Assembly (NCBI RefSeq): GCF_026230105.1 | Contig: NC_079481.1 | Span: 14,463,042 to 14,527,041, forward strand | Source of the DNA: Diorhabda sublineata | Taxonomy: Eukaryota; Arthropoda; Insecta; Coleoptera; Chrysomelidae | DNA length: 64,000 nucleotides | Direction: 5' to 3' | Shown here: positions 1 through 12,335 of the stretch, in pieces | Position numbering within the stretch: the stretch's first letter is position 1 | How the letters are laid out: the number at the start of each line of letters is the position of its first letter | Position numbers and translations under genes: made by a program | The notes under the pieces: generated by a model | The model's database searches: none | What the model was told of the DNA's origin: nothing | What the model saw: only the letters and a program-made list of their open reading frames with translations

Positions 1-15
1 ATTAAAAAAATATAT

Positions 16-1716
16 TTAAATGTATGTTGAACATATAGGAGATGAACATTGTAGGCATACTGGACGCCTGCATCTAGAGCATAATGTAGAAGTTTTCCTT
101 TTTAGTTTCTTGGGGCAAATTGAACAGTATTTTCTAATGGCGAGTTTACCTACTGGTTCTATTGGTTGCTCTTCTTTTCTTCCCAAAATGTTTCTAATAG
201 CTACTTTTATTTCCTGTCTTACACGTGAATTACTCTGTCTTCTCTCTAATTCTTCAGTGATAAGCTGCTTTCCAAGATTTTTCATAAACTTCAGTCTTTT
301 ATCTTTTCTTTCAATTTTGGTACTTTTAAAAAGAATATATGCATTTGCTGCACATATATCTAATATTCTAAAGAAAATTGCCATAGGCCATCTTTGCGTT
401 CTACGGCCAGTAGAATATAAAGCACATTTTTGATCTAGACTGTCAACGCCAGACTTCGTAGTATTATAGAAGTGAATCATTTCTGGTTTGTCGACATCAG
501 GATCTTGAGCTGCGGAGGAATGCATTGATGACACGATTAATACAGCCTTCTGTTTTTTTGGTACATGTGATAACAAAGTGACATTTACCGAAAAACCATA
601 AAGGGAACTTCCAATTTGTCTCGTCCTATTAGGCTGAAACTCGGGAGGTATTTCCGATTTATTTTTTTTCAAAGTACCGACGTATGTCAAGTTTTTGGTC
701 TTCAAAACATTAACCAATTCGATGGATGAAAACCAGTTATCAGCCGTTATGTTTCTATCGCTTCCTTTGAATAGGTATTGATAAACGTAGTACTGCTTGT
801 GTAGGAATCAACAATTTTTTTTCAGTTTCAGTAAGCGTATTCCCATCAGTTTTTTTCCCACAATACAGATATCCGTTATAAAAATAATTATTTCTTGAAT
901 CAGTTAGTGCCATTAGTTTCAGGCCATATTTGCATGGTTTCTGAGGTATATACATTTTAAATTTGGATCTTCCTCTAAAACTTATAAGCATTTCATCCAC
1001 ACAAGCCAAATGTCCTATAGTGTAAGCAGCTTGACAATTTGCAACAAATTTCTCAAATATTGCAGAAATAGGTGCTAGCGGATCATTCTCCTTTCGTTGT
1101 TGTCTTGTCTAAAATAGATTTCTGTTCATAACACAGCGAAAAATATCTCTGCCTGTACCATCCGTTGAAAACAACGAAGTGATATTCTCGTCATTTGATT
1201 TGAAAGCCGCAGTATATATAAGTAACCCTAAAAAGGCATTTAGTTCAATCATGCCCAAGTCACGTAAATCCGATTTTGTGGGATCCTTATATAAATCTCT
1301 CATTTTTGATAGCTTTTGATTAGAACATTTAATAATTTCTTCTAACATATTTACGTCTAGAAGGCACGTCCACGATTCTTTTTCGGATATTTTGTCTCGC
1401 TGGCGCAGAGGATGGCGCAATTCAGGAAGTTGCCTTATTATATTATGTTTTGGTGTTCTCACATATGAACTTACTAATGGCGTCTTAGACCAACGAAATT
1501 TAGATTCTCCTTTTTTTCCTTTACCATAAAAATATTTATTTTTGTCTTCCGTTTCTAAATTTTCATCACATTGTTCATCTTCCTCCAAATATTCACTTTC
1601 TTCTTGATCAGTATCACTGTTATGATCACTAAGAATGTTTCAGAATCACTGACATCACTATCATTGTTGTGATCCGTCTCAACTTCATCACACCACCTTG
1701 TTAGGGTTCCATATTT
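16..1716 (-). pseudogene. piggyBac-like transposase, decayed (element 1)
   Basis: DDE transposase that would cut and paste a piggyBac-type transposon at TTAA sites. Reading the minus strand, an acidic N-terminus (about 1,720-1,540) leads into the DDE_Tnp_1_7-type core. Three catalytic-Asp contexts are visible: VDEMLISFRGR (near 1,000), TADNWF (near 740, in the frame of the last block but upstream of its first Met) and TKSGVDSLDQ (near 450). The C-terminus is a Cys-rich zinc-binding tail (YCSIC, CSRC, CLQC) ending at the stop at 16-18. Breaks: a stop in the 1,109-1,111 codon with about 15 residues apparently missing after it, a frameshift near 780, and a frameshift near 1,630 in the acidic region. 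A 75-nt candidate intron (1,717-1,791, GTAAAT...TATAG on the minus strand) and a TATAAA-like box near 1,811-1,818 lie upstream. The family is clear; inactivity is inferred from the breaks. Confidence 0.9.
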
Positions 1717-1843
1717 CTATAAAAAATGATAGAATATAGAATCCCTATACAATAAATTCTTTAAAAATATTAAAAATATTTTATTATTTACCTTGTAAAC
1801 TCACCGGTTTATATATTAAATATTTATCACGTAACAACAGACG

Positions 1844-2061
1844 GGAGTCAATTAGACTCCAAGGATGCGCGCAAAACTTTAAAACCAAATAACGTAAACA
1901 AAACAATGTTGTTGATCACTTCAAGCTTTCAAGCGTACTGAAGAATATTAGATTCGAGGGTATCTTGAAGCTTGAGCGCTGATGCGCGCGCAAACAAAAA
2001 ATATTTTGATTATAAATTGCACATGGAGTCAATTTGACTCCTGACTGTGGTTAAGGGTTAA
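1844..2061 (-). repeat. piggyBac-like element end with two subterminal 17-bp palindromes and TTAA
   Basis: On the minus strand the element appears to begin CCCTTAACCACAG at 2,057 next to TTAA at 2,058-2,061, the expected form of a piggyBac terminus. Inside it lie GGAGTCAATTTGACTCC (2,025-2,041, a perfect palindrome around one base) and a near-copy GGAGTCAATTAGACTCC (1,844-1,860), about 180 bp apart. The opposite end of the element is outside the window, so the terminal repeat cannot be confirmed here. Confidence 0.65.
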
Positions 2062-2599
2062 CGCATTTGGAGGAGATAAGGCTGGGTTAGGTTCGGTTAG
2101 TCAATTTGACTGCTGCCGCGTTATTTTGTGTCGTAAGACTCAAAAGTTTACGTAAAAAATGTATATAACCTTCTTTAGAGCTTTTCATAAACACTTCTCT
2201 TTAAAACTCTCCTTTCTTTGAAATCATTATTTTTAAGGATATTTACTAAATTTGTTATTATTTTGAGAGAAGCTGAGGGGCAAGCAAAGTTTTGTCGGTG
2301 AAAACCCTTCTAATGATTATTTTTTGGCAAAAACATCAGGAAAATCGAGGGTTCATCTTGTCGGGATAGAAGTAAATAAATCAAATAAATCAAAATAAAA
2401 CGACAGAAATAGAAAAAGTTCGAACATCCATTTTTTACCTACTATGAAAAATAATTTTCATCCAGGAAATACATGAAATCGATGCAATTGAGCAGTCGAT
2501 ACATATAAAATAGATAAGAATCTGAAGAATATGAAAAATGTTTGATATCAAAATTCTTTTTCACAGGTTACGCATTTGTACTATCGCATCAATTTCCAG
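2062..2599. other. Non-coding, nothing recognised
   Basis: AT-rich flank of the first piggyBac-like element. No reading frame, repeat or RNA gene could be supported. Confidence 0.5.
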
Positions 2600-3270
2600 T
2601 TCTACCCCTCTAATATATTGTACACTATATCCAACCACTTTTTCTTTGGCCTTCTTGTATCTCTTTCTACTTCTTCAATGACCATTTTGTGCAAATATAT
2701 TTGTTTTTATTTCCTTATAAAATCATTTTTTTTCTTATGCCTTTGCTAAAACTTGGTTTCACTTTGCTCTTGGTGGTACTACTGTTTGACATTCTAATTT
2801 CAATATTGGATATACAAATCCATTATTCAATCTTCCAGTCATTCATTCCCCATTCCAAATTTTTCGAATTATTCTGCATATGTTTTCTGTAAATCTTCCT
2901 CACATAATTTAATAATTGCTCCATGAATCCCATCAGCTTCTGCACTTTTGTGGTTTTTCAAATTTTCTATCTGTTCTAAGATTATCTATCAGTTGGTTCC
3001 ACTAGATCTTCGTTGTTCCTGATATAAGGTACTTGGTGATTAGCTGTGTCTTCTCGTAATTTTTTGGCTTCCTGTCTGATTCTCTTTTCAGTTTCAGATT
3101 TCGTATTTTCTCTAGGTTCCCGTCTAATCAGTTTCTCTTACTAGATCTTTTTCGTCCAGTTTCTTTTACACTCCTGATCGAATCATTCTTCCTTATTCAT
3201 TTGCTTCTCCAAACCTAGCATTTGCTCTGCAACCTTTTCTGACAATTTCTTACCATTTGCATTCATTCCA
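2600..3270 (-). pseudogene. Non-LTR retrotransposon ORF2 fragment, internally deleted
   Basis: On the minus strand, from 3,270 downwards, short frames read NKEE followed by a stop where the common linker has W, then FDQECKR, and further on LKNHKSAEADGIHGAIIK. These match the linker between endonuclease and reverse transcriptase and the start of the reverse transcriptase palm ('K.AGPDGI' type). Almost immediately afterwards comes RRPKKKWLDIV (about 2,670-2,630), the motif usually found at the C-terminal end of such ORF2 proteins, so most of the reverse transcriptase is missing. Stops and frame changes are frequent. The same C-terminal module recurs at 47,658-48,420, suggesting a related family. 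The clade is uncertain. Confidence 0.7.
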
Positions 3271-4303
3271 TTTACATTATTATTTATGTCTCATATTAAA
3301 GGTGAAATAATCTTAAAAAGAGAGAAGTAACTCTCATAGATAATAATAGGGACCAATTGAAAAATATAGATCTTATTTTAGAACCATAAGAGAGTCAAAA
3401 GGACAAAGAAAGATCTTAGATCATCAGATAGAAAATCCCACGATAATGTGATGGATAATATCTGACAGTTACATAGAGGCAGAGACTACTGGAAACACAC
3501 AGTAGGGAAACCACGCTCAGAAGACATTCGAAGATCCCATCTGTACTAATAAGGTTTTAAAAATGTTAGAACATTGGTGACTGAATTGATACCTCAGAAC
3601 ATTCAAACTGGTGAACGAAGATAGGAAATTTGCTCAAGATCTTTATTTTGTAATGAGTGTATTCAACATTTGAAGGCTTTAACTTAACCATAATGATCGT
3701 AAATGTATTGGAAACAAATTTTATTAAACTTATCAAACTAATTTATACGCATAATTATTTGAAGCAAATAGTATTTCCGTCAACTGAAGAATTTAAGTAA
3801 CTTCTTCCGTAGAACTCAAATGTTGATGAAATGGATAGTAAGCTGCAAGAATACACGGGGAATTTCACAGTTGGAGTAAGTTGTAAAGTTTCTTTTTACT
3901 ATGCACAGAGGCTTTTTATGAAGCAATTTAACATTATCCCTCAAGTTTCTGAAGATATTTTCTATGAGAATGTGGATAGGAAAGTTTTTTTCTATAAAAT
4001 AATCGGGAAGGATCTGCATTTCTATACTGTACCCATTTGATTTTGAGAAAAGTTATCAAAGGTGAGTTCAACTACTTTATAAGAAGATTCTTTGTTTTGC
4101 TGTCCGTGTAGTTGCATATCAATCCTCAGGCGTTAAAAAATCAACTTTTCTCTCTCTTATTCAGATGCTACAATGAACGCTATGCCAAGATTCCACCAAT
4201 GTTTGATCTACTACTTGTACAGATAATTAGGAAACAGCTTTAAGAAACATTGCAGCATTGATACAATTTCTGTTTAGTAGAGATGCGATATCAGAATAAA
4301 AAG
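3271..4303. other. Non-coding, nothing recognised
   Basis: AT-rich sequence between two transposon remnants. Short open frames exist on both strands around 3,820-4,040, but they overlap each other and show no recognisable motif. Confidence 0.45.
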
Positions 4304-4815
4304 TCATATCTTCAACCAAGGGATCAAGATTCTGCAAAATATTCTACAAGCAAATTGCAATTTCCACTCCGATTGAGGTACCTCCAAAACCTTCAATTTG
4401 TAGTGTAGAAAAACGTTGACCTCGCAATTTATTTTTGAACTGATGTGTGAGAGTTCGCATTGTCGTGGTGGAAAATGATTCGTCTTCTGCGATTGTTTCA
4501 GAAATGACCTTCTACGTTGATCTAATAGAACAGTGACGACATGTTGAGTTATTACTGAATAAACAAGCGACCATTTGTTTCGAAGAACTTCGTAGGCGAA
4601 CAAATTTTGTTAAATTTGGCTCGTCGGTTGTTGTTTCGGGTTTATATGCATAGATCCATGATTCGTCACCTGTCACGATCTAATAGACGCCTTTTGAAGC
4701 ACGGCGATAGAATTTTTTCAACATATCTTCGCAATTATCGACACGAGCTTGACAACCAGATGTTCATTTTAGTCGGCCGTCACGAAATTCAGCTTGTAGC
4801 AAGGTGCGACCACGA
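4304..4815 (-). pseudogene. mariner-type transposase fragment
   Basis: Decayed Tc1/mariner DDE transposase. On the minus strand RVDNCEDMLKKF and IVTGDESWIYAYKPE (about 4,760-4,630) are the standard lead-in to, and context of, the first catalytic Asp of mariner transposases. They are followed by VVTVLLDQRRR, then FLKQSQKTN, SHISSK and LEVPQSEW (down to 4,330), which align with the second-Asp block and the C-terminal segment. The HHDN-type second Asp and the SPDLAP-type third Asp have been lost by substitution or deletion. Several frameshifts. No terminal repeats could be paired with confidence. Confidence 0.8.
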
Positions 4816-7136
4816 GAAGTAGTATTTCAGGTCTTATTAAATCGTCATTTAATCAGCAATAACACGTTGAGCCACAATCAATCTGAACAAACTTTCCCCT
4901 GGAGAATTTTATATTGAAATTTTTTTTGGGTATTTACACTCTATAAGAGGTGTGGTTATGAGAAAAAGATTTTTTTGATGGTACACCCTATATACAGTAT
5001 GGAAGAACAAATTTTTGTTTGCTTTTTTATCCTTTGAACGATTATTTATGTTTTTACAAAAATGTGCGATGTGTTTTGCAAAATATTATATGAGATGAAG
5101 GTAACGTGAAGTTGGAGCACAAATAAAATATTATTTCAATTATATTGAAGAAGGTTTTTTGTTTTACAATGGAGCTGAAGATCATGCAAAAAAATCGAAA
5201 TTACCAAATGTCGGGTGATATTTCAATGACCCAGGACGGTGGGTCAAGCAAACCAAGCAACCAAGCAAATCAAGCAAACCGCGAAGCACTTTTAAATATA
5301 GACCTTTGAGTCGTGGAGAAATTTTGGAATAAAATATGTCGTAGACCACTCCGGGCTGTGGGGAAAGTTCATTTGCGGGTCTATGTACTGCACCGAGGTT
5401 CAACGTGTTAGAAGAAGAAGATACAAGTATAATTACCATAAAACATTATTTCGTATAGATGGAAGCTTCTTTTTCCAATGATCTATTGATTTCTTTTGTA
5501 AAAATACTCGAAATTTGCGATTTTTATTTAGTATTTTTGATTTGATCAAGGTATCTCTATGACAGGATTTCCACTTCAATTGTACTTTGAGAACAAACAA
5601 CCATTTTAAATGTTGCTATACCAAAGAAAACACCACACTTTACAGTAGCGAAAGCTACGGTAGATCTAATAATCTAACTGAAACTGTACTATAACATAAT
5701 TCTTACAACTCAGCCCCTACCTATACCAATAAATTTCCAAATGAGAAATTCCACTTCTTTATAGCATTCGATATAAAGCTTTCCCGAAGAAGGTTAACTA
5801 TTTGTAGCAATGAAGGTGAAGAGGCTCGTCAATAAAAAAGGACGATACACGATTCAAGAAAATAAAATGGAGGATAAAATTGTTTTTTCAGCAAACAACT
5901 TTATCGTTCCGTTCAAAAATTTGTGTTAGTAAATACAAGGAAACTGGTGTTGATGTTTGTTCAACTTTCTACGAGAAACACGAAGTAAATTATTTACATC
6001 ACGCCCTTCTCTTTTGAATTGTTTTTGAAACTATAAATTAGTTTTTTGTCAAACTACCAGTGGTATGTTGAATGATCAAAACTCTGTGATTCTTCCGAAG
6101 TGAAAAGTAGTTCAAAAATTTTATTCTTTTCAGCTTAAGCTTAAGCACTTTGTAGCCTTTATCGAAATGGTTGTTTGTTCTGGCAAGTGATCCTATTCGC
6201 GTTCTCAATCTTACTCCACGTAGTCAACCAACCAGATGCCTAATTCTAAGTATTGATTTGCCTACTTTCTATCAGAATTTAGAAAAGTAAAATTATGAAT
6301 CATAATTGGGTAGCTTTACTATGGTAACTAATAATACCTTTTCACTCCTAGCTTGAAATCTACCAGTGGATAAGCATATAAACTCGTCTTTTTTTCGAAT
6401 ACATTCCACAGAGAACGATACAGTCCGGGAAAAAATTCCTATCATATCATTTCGGTAAGTATTGTCAGTTTCATGGGTTCAATGAGTATAAATAACTGTA
6501 GACAGCTAGGTTACCAAATCCAAAGAAGAAAGAGTTTAAAACAGGACCTTGTCCTTCAAAAAGAGGGAAAAGGATGAAGAGTTTTCTTTGTATTTCTCAT
6601 CAAGCCTCAATCCAGAGTTTAATTTAATTTTTTTTTTCAAATTAGAATGTATTGTCGATTTAACAAAGTTGACATAATTGAATTCAATATTCCAAATTCA
6701 ATATTGCTATTTCTCCACACCCTCTCAGAAGACGAAGCCACCGATTTACCTCTCATTAGTTATTTCCGCAGAATTATCATCATCAATGTAAATTGTGACC
6801 TTTAATACCGCGACACCAAATGCAAGAGACTTAATCGGATTCTGAACTGTTAGATAGTCTAAGATGGTGATTTATACAAATTCCTTCTCTCCCAATTTTC
6901 AAGTGATTACAGTGGTATGATAGCACAAATAATTTCATGGCAAGGGTTCGTTACATAAAATGATATTTTTGATACCAAGATAATTGATAAAAGGTCTTAA
7001 TAAATAATATAAAATTCATATTGCTATTTGCAAACTTGTATGATATTTTGTTATTGTTTTGATCCATAACACAACACTCCTAACAGAACATAACATATTT
7101 CAGTTTATTCATCTACTATTCTCACCTATCAATTAT
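4816..7136. other. Non-coding, a few short repeats
   Basis: No gene recognised. It contains a TACACCCTATA motif at about 4,981-4,991 of the CAGGGTGT type seen elsewhere in the window, and a short run of CAAGC(AAA/AAC)-like units around 5,245-5,285. Confidence 0.45.
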
Positions 7137-7538
7137 CATTTAGTCAAAATATGCTCATAAATATGGAAATCCATTAGTCCAAATATGCTCATTAATATGA
7201 AAATCCATTAGTCAAAATATGCTCATATATATGGAAATCATTTAGTCAAAATATGCTCATGAATATGGAAATCATTTAATCAAAATATGTTCTTGAATTT
7301 GGAAAACATTTAGTCAAAATATGCCCATAAATATGGAAATCATCTAGTCAAAATATGCTTAGAAATATGGAAATCATTTAGTCAAAATATGCTAATAAAT
7401 ATGGAAATGATTTAGTCAAAATATGCTCATTAATATGAAAATCCATTAGTCAAAATATGCTCATAGATATGGAAATCTATTAGTCAAAACATGATCATAA
7501 ATAGGGAAATCATTTAGTCAAAATATGCCAAGAAAATT
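7137..7538. repeat. Minisatellite, about 12 copies of a 33-35-bp unit
   Basis: Tandem units of the form TTAGTCAAAATATGCTCAT followed by AAATATGGAAATC run from about 7,137 to 7,538. Copies differ by a few substitutions and by one or two bases in length. Each contains the hexamer ATATGC or a close variant. No unit-to-unit unique spacers are present, so this is an ordinary tandem repeat and not a CRISPR array. Confidence 0.92.
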
Positions 7539-7817
7539 GTACATCAATTTATGGATTCAAAATAAACAGACATTTTATTTTTTTCACGGTACTAAACTTA
7601 ACCTAAATATGCATTTATTACACAAAGCAATTGTCGTTAGTTAGGATCTCCATAATCAGACCCTGTTTACCATCTAGTATCAAAGTACTCCACAAGACGA
7701 ATTAAACGAGCTCAAACTCAATGGGGTTGCATTTTTAATTACGGAGTTCCTATGGCTATCCAGCCCCATCATCAGATCTCCTCTATGTCTCGTCTGGGAA
7801 CGGAAGTAACGTTTACG

Positions 7818-8390
7818 TCATAGTATTCTTATTGTCACGTCGAACCGCAGATTGTGCTAACCGTAAAATTGACGGTTTGTGTTGAAAAAAGGCGATAACG
7901 GCAAAATTGTGGTACGGGATGTGTGTGTTTAAAAAAGTTTTATTAAAAATGGTAGGGCATATTGTTTTTTTGATAAGCAATCGACATAAAAAATCTGGTT
8001 GACTATTAAATGTAACAACAGAAGGTGTAGTTTCGACTACCAAGTTAATCTCCTCCAAAATCTCTCCTCGTTACATCTCTCACTTTTCCTACTTTTTCTC
8101 ACACTGTAAAACTAGTAAATGCTTTTTTAGAATTAAGTAATCTTGAAAAAGTTTGATATATCATTTACACACAAAATAAATGGTATGTGATACATTTAGT
8201 TGTTTTACTTAATAATACGACCTAATTTCTAAAATATGTCAATACAGGGTAAAAAAAGGAGAAAACGAGAGAGATGTGAGAAGAGATTATGGAGGAGGTT
8301 AACCTTGGAATAGTAGCCGAAACTATTGCTTTATAACATACACCGCCAATATTACGGTTAGACGTGACGATACGGGTACTACGACATACC
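7818..8390. repeat. Long imperfect inverted repeat
   Basis: The arm at about 7,997-8,095 (TTTCGACTACCAAGTTAATC onward) is the reverse complement of about 8,243-8,345 (GGAGGAGGTTAACCTTGGAA region). An outer pair also matches: 7,818-7,848 (GTCATAGTA..TTGTCACGTC) with about 8,355-8,390. The left arm carries about 140 extra bases. An 81-codon minus-strand open frame in the left arm is probably fortuitous. This looks like two head-to-head copies, or the ends, of an unidentified mobile element. Confidence 0.7.
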
Positions 8391-10216
8391 CCGATTTATA
8401 CATGCGTGCAAAATTGCAAGATTTGATTACAGACATCGGGACAGGTGGAACTGAATAAAAGCTTTAACAAAACTCATGTCAACTTTCAGAGATTACCACT
8501 GTTAATTTAAAGAAACTATCTCGCACTATGTCTTGTAGTTGATCTTGTGAAGAAGACATTCGATCTTGTTGATGTTGTTAAGTTGATTTCTATTGATAGA
8601 AGATAGTATGTACAAAAAGTATGCTCGATAAACCGTAGATTGAGTCACGTGATGGAGCCATATTTGAGGTTATCGAGCATCAGACATTTAACTAAACAAT
8701 AATTTTCAATGTAAGAAGCAATTATAAATTCTGAACCGAATATCTTGTTCACTTATTTGATTTAGGAATCTTATTTTCTCGAGCCCTTCATATCAAACAA
8801 GCGGCAGGAAGTTTTGTATGTTTGAATATTATAACTTAGTGCCTTCAGATGTTTGTTGCGACGTAAAGGCGATGAAAGGAAAACAAAGATATCAATCATA
8901 AAGTTTATCTGTTTTAGAAAATATGATTAGATTGTTATTGTTCCAACGAGATATATTCTATGTTTAATATTTAAACTTGAAAGAGCATTTCGTCTTTCAG
9001 ATTTAATTCTCTTTGTAAAGCACTGCAATATTGACACTCCATAACAATACAAATGAATTAAGATTCAACGGTAACACTTAAAGCAAGTAGTCACGTCTCG
9101 ATATGTAATTGAATTTCTCGAAGTTATCTATTGACAAATTACTTATCGAAGGTCTATGTTCATTTTTGCTTCATTAACTTTAGTGTTCGTTCTTCTTGGT
9201 ATTGACTCAGGCGAAATCATTTTTTGCTTCTGGGTATAAAGGTACAAGTTATCGGGTGGTATCCACGGTCAAATGGAAAAAGAGAATTCGATATTACAGA
9301 GGAATTAAAATGAATTTAGTGTATCATTTATGTAGTTGTTAATGTTTGGTTTGGTTTGGTTTGGAAGATACAAAAGTACGTAATGCGGTCCATGATCTTT
9401 TGGCCTCATATAGTAAACAGAGTACGCTCGTAAAAATATTTATGCACGTGTCATTGACAAGCTCTAAACAAATATCCATGTGAAGGAGGTTCTATGATTA
9501 CTCCAGAAAACATTAAATTAGTGGAAGAAATTGTTCTAGTTGGTTGGTATATCAACAAAAAGTATCGTCAGGATGTTGTGAGCATTTTTACACCTTTGCC
9601 GCTAGAACCAAGAAAGTGTACTTTGACCAATTGTAATGGGAACTATGGTCTTTTACTATGATCCAGCATCCAATGAAGTTTCCATGGAGTGGCATCGGTA
9701 AGGAGAGTCCAACTAAATACAAGATTACGAAAAGCACCAAAAGCTAAAATATTTTGGGAGTACGGCTACGGCTACGGATGAACCCTGCATATTACTCTGA
9801 TTTACTAAGGCAGTTGCGTCAAAAAATTACCGATAAAAGGTGCGGCAAAATCAGCCGAAGAGTGCGCTTGTTTCTTGACAATGTTCCAGTCTACACTGCT
9901 TTGTTTTCCAAGGCTATTGAACACGAATAACATCCACCATGTGCACTGATCGGGACCTGTTCGACTATCTTTAATTCGCAAAGCTAAAGGCTTTAAGTTG
10001 AAGACTAAAATATTTAATGGCGGTGATGAAATCAAACAGGTGGTACATGAACATTCTAACTATAAAGTTGCATCATATTTTCTCAATTCTATGACCCTCT
10101 ACTTCAATGTTTCTCATTTGTTGTTTATTCTCATGGAATTTCTAATTTCGAATTCTTAGCTCACAAGTTTCTCTAGTTGTTAAGGCTTGTGAATAAACCT
10201 CTTGTATTATGTGACC
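8391..10216. other. Non-coding, nothing firmly recognised
   Basis: No supported gene. A short frame at about 9,510-9,600 (TPENIKLVEEIV) loosely resembles the N-terminal helix-turn-helix of mariner transposases but is too short to call. Confidence 0.4.
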
Positions 10217-11037
10217 TCATATAAAATAATCTAAAGGCGTTATATCGGGAGAACGAGGGGGCCACCGAAATGGACGATTATTTGCTAACCACATGTCTCC
10301 AAATTGCTCTTCTAAAAATGTATTTATGACGATTAAATTGTGAGCAGGAGCACAGCCATGAATAAAAGAAAGTTTGTTCAAATCTTCTGATGACAAGCGG
10401 TCTAAATAATTTTGTTTTAAATTTCTTGAAATATCAAGATATCTTTCACTTAAAAATATAACAAAAAATATAAATAAATTCAAAAAACAGTATTTTTTAC
10501 ATTACAAATAAAGAATAAATTAATTGATTCTGTTTCCGAACCATTCAAATTCCCATCGTAAAAATGAAGTATTATTTGATTATTTCTAATAGCACAAAGG
10601 ACATTGAACTGACACCGATCTTGAAAAGAACGTTTTTTGGTTAAATGACGTTGTTTAGTACAATAATGGAAATTGTGTCTATTAAATACTCCGTTTTTGT
10701 GAACTTCGATTCGTCGTACCAAATTGTTTTTTAAAAAATCTTCGTCTTCCTGGCATTTTTTTACTGAAAATTCAGCAAGCTCAACTCGTTGAATAAAACG
10801 TATTGATACTTCTGGATAAGCAGTAAAATAAGCAACAATATTGATTTTGGCATTATTATTGTCGATAACTGGTTCAATTCGATTAACTTTTGCTTCAAAT
10901 GAACCGTATAGCTTCAAATTGTTGAGGATTCTTTTAACAATATGCGAGTTTGGCCGTGGTCTCTCTGGACATCTTGCAGCAAATAAAGTACATGGTTTTG
11001 TATCAAATTTGTCATATTCACCAAGTATTAAAAGCAA
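10217..11037 (-). pseudogene. Tc1/mariner-type DDE transposase with DUF4817-like N-terminus, decayed
   Basis: The minus strand starts MLLILGEYDKFDTKPC then FAARCPERPRPNSHIVKRI, the helix-turn-helix (DUF4817-type) start of a family of insect Tc1/mariner-like transposases. Further on are EDEDFLKNN, GVFNRHNFHY, the INVWCG-like FNVLCAI and GNLNG, then FGDMWL and WPPRSPDITPLDYF with the third catalytic Asp. The first catalytic region (WYDESKFTK) is visible only in another frame, so a compensating pair of frameshifts hides it. The second Asp context reads FIHGCAPAHN, where the family normally has Asp, so the active site is broken. Two frames (10,217-10,483 and 10,480-11,037) meet at a further frameshift. 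The region beyond the RSPD motif is truncated. Confidence 0.85.
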
Positions 11038-11809
11038 ATTTACATAATCTTCGTTATTTAATTGAGAACGATTTAACGATTTTCGAAATTATCAACAATT
11101 GACTAATTAAAACTTGTTAAAAATACAATAATAATTTAAAACCTCAAATAGCTCGAAAACTACTGAAAGTTGGGATAGGATTAGTAGATACAATTTGATT
11201 TGATTTTTTTCATAGATCCTGACAAGATAAAGAAAAATACTTTTTTATTCTTTAGTGCTTGTATCAACTAGTCAAAATAAAGAAAATTTACAGAAAACAT
11301 TTATCATTTGGATAACGGTAAGGTTTACGTATAGGAAAGTAGACATGAATTTGCCTCTGAATGTATTAAAATAGAAAAAACCGGATGGTGCTATTGAAAA
11401 AAATAAAGAAATTTGATATTTATGTCAAGTTAAATTTTGAACACTTTCTATACATACCCTGTATAAAATGAAAAATTTCTCAATATAGACCCAAATACCT
11501 CTGACCTTCCGAAAAGCAACCGAACAGAAACCATTTTAAGGGTAAGTGTCTGCAACGGTTAATTTTTTTCCAAAAAAATTTATAAACTCAAAAAGTGAGC
11601 ATTTTTCGCAAAAAGTGTTTAGACAAAAGTGTACTAAAATATTACGAAGTTTTCAAAAATTAATTAATATACAGGGTGTTCTATTTAAAATAATAAAGTT
11701 ACAGTCGACTTCGGTTATCTTTGAAAATATTTTAGTTAAAAAGACGTAGGTATCCGAAAACCCAAACGTAGAAATTTTCATTATTTTACTAAGTATTTAG
11801 CCATATACA
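11038..11809. other. Non-coding with a CAGGGTGT motif
   Basis: No gene recognised. ACAGGGTGTTCTATTT at 11,671-11,686 and ACATACCCTGTATA at about 11,452-11,465 belong to the recurrent CAGGGTGT/ACACCCTG set described in the findings. Confidence 0.4.
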
Positions 11810-12335
11810 GATAGTCTTAACTCGTCGTGGGACAACTCGTATAAGCTCATGTTTTCATTTCGTAAGTCGACATCTATTCTTCTTCTTTCTAAATTTTCCC
11901 ATATTTCCACCCTAGGTACTCTGTCGAATACTTTTTCCTTATCAATAAATCCAAAAAATACGTCTGTACTTAGTCGACCAGCTTTATCTACAATTTGTTT
12001 AATGGTAAATACGTGATGTACCTTTGCGGAATCCGCTTAACTTATAAATAGTTTATAACAATCTATCTTCCAGTCTTTTGTTTGCTATTTTGCTATTTTG
12101 TCTCATCCTGCCGCTTTTCCATTTTTTAGCCATTTGTTCGCTTCTATAACTTCATCTTTCGTTATATTTTCTTTGTTTACGTTGTTGCCCTCTTTTTTAC
12201 CTATTCTATTATTTTCATTATTAAATTTTCCTCATCTCTCCATTATTTTTGTTTCTCCTGTTAAAATTTTACCATTTTCATCCTTAATGTGAATTTCATC
12301 TTGTTTCTTACCCTTTCTAGAGGAATTCCCGGAAA
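11810..12335 (-). pseudogene. Non-LTR retrotransposon reverse transcriptase fragment
   Basis: On the minus strand, DENGKILTGETKIMERW leads to KDEVIEANKWLKNGKAAG (reverse transcriptase start). After a gap come HHVFTIKQIVDKA, FFGFIDKEKVFDRVPRVEIW and LERRRIDVDLRNENMSLY (about 12,010-11,815). The FIDxEKxFDRV block is the first catalytic-Asp motif of non-LTR reverse transcriptases. Stops and at least two frame changes are present, and the copy ends before the YADD box. It probably belongs to the same broad group as the remnant at 2,600-3,270, which covers the overlapping KNxKxAxxDGI region. Confidence 0.82.

Noticed and set aside
7137..7538. CRISPR-like array of short repeats
   Set aside because: Units are contiguous without unique spacers and the DNA is animal nuclear; it is a minisatellite.
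7813..8058. 81-codon minus-strand gene
   Set aside because: It lies within one arm of an inverted repeat, has no motif, and its counterpart arm is not open.
9480..9660. mariner N-terminal fragment
   Set aside because: Only a dozen residues (TPENIKLVEEIV) look similar and nothing catalytic follows.
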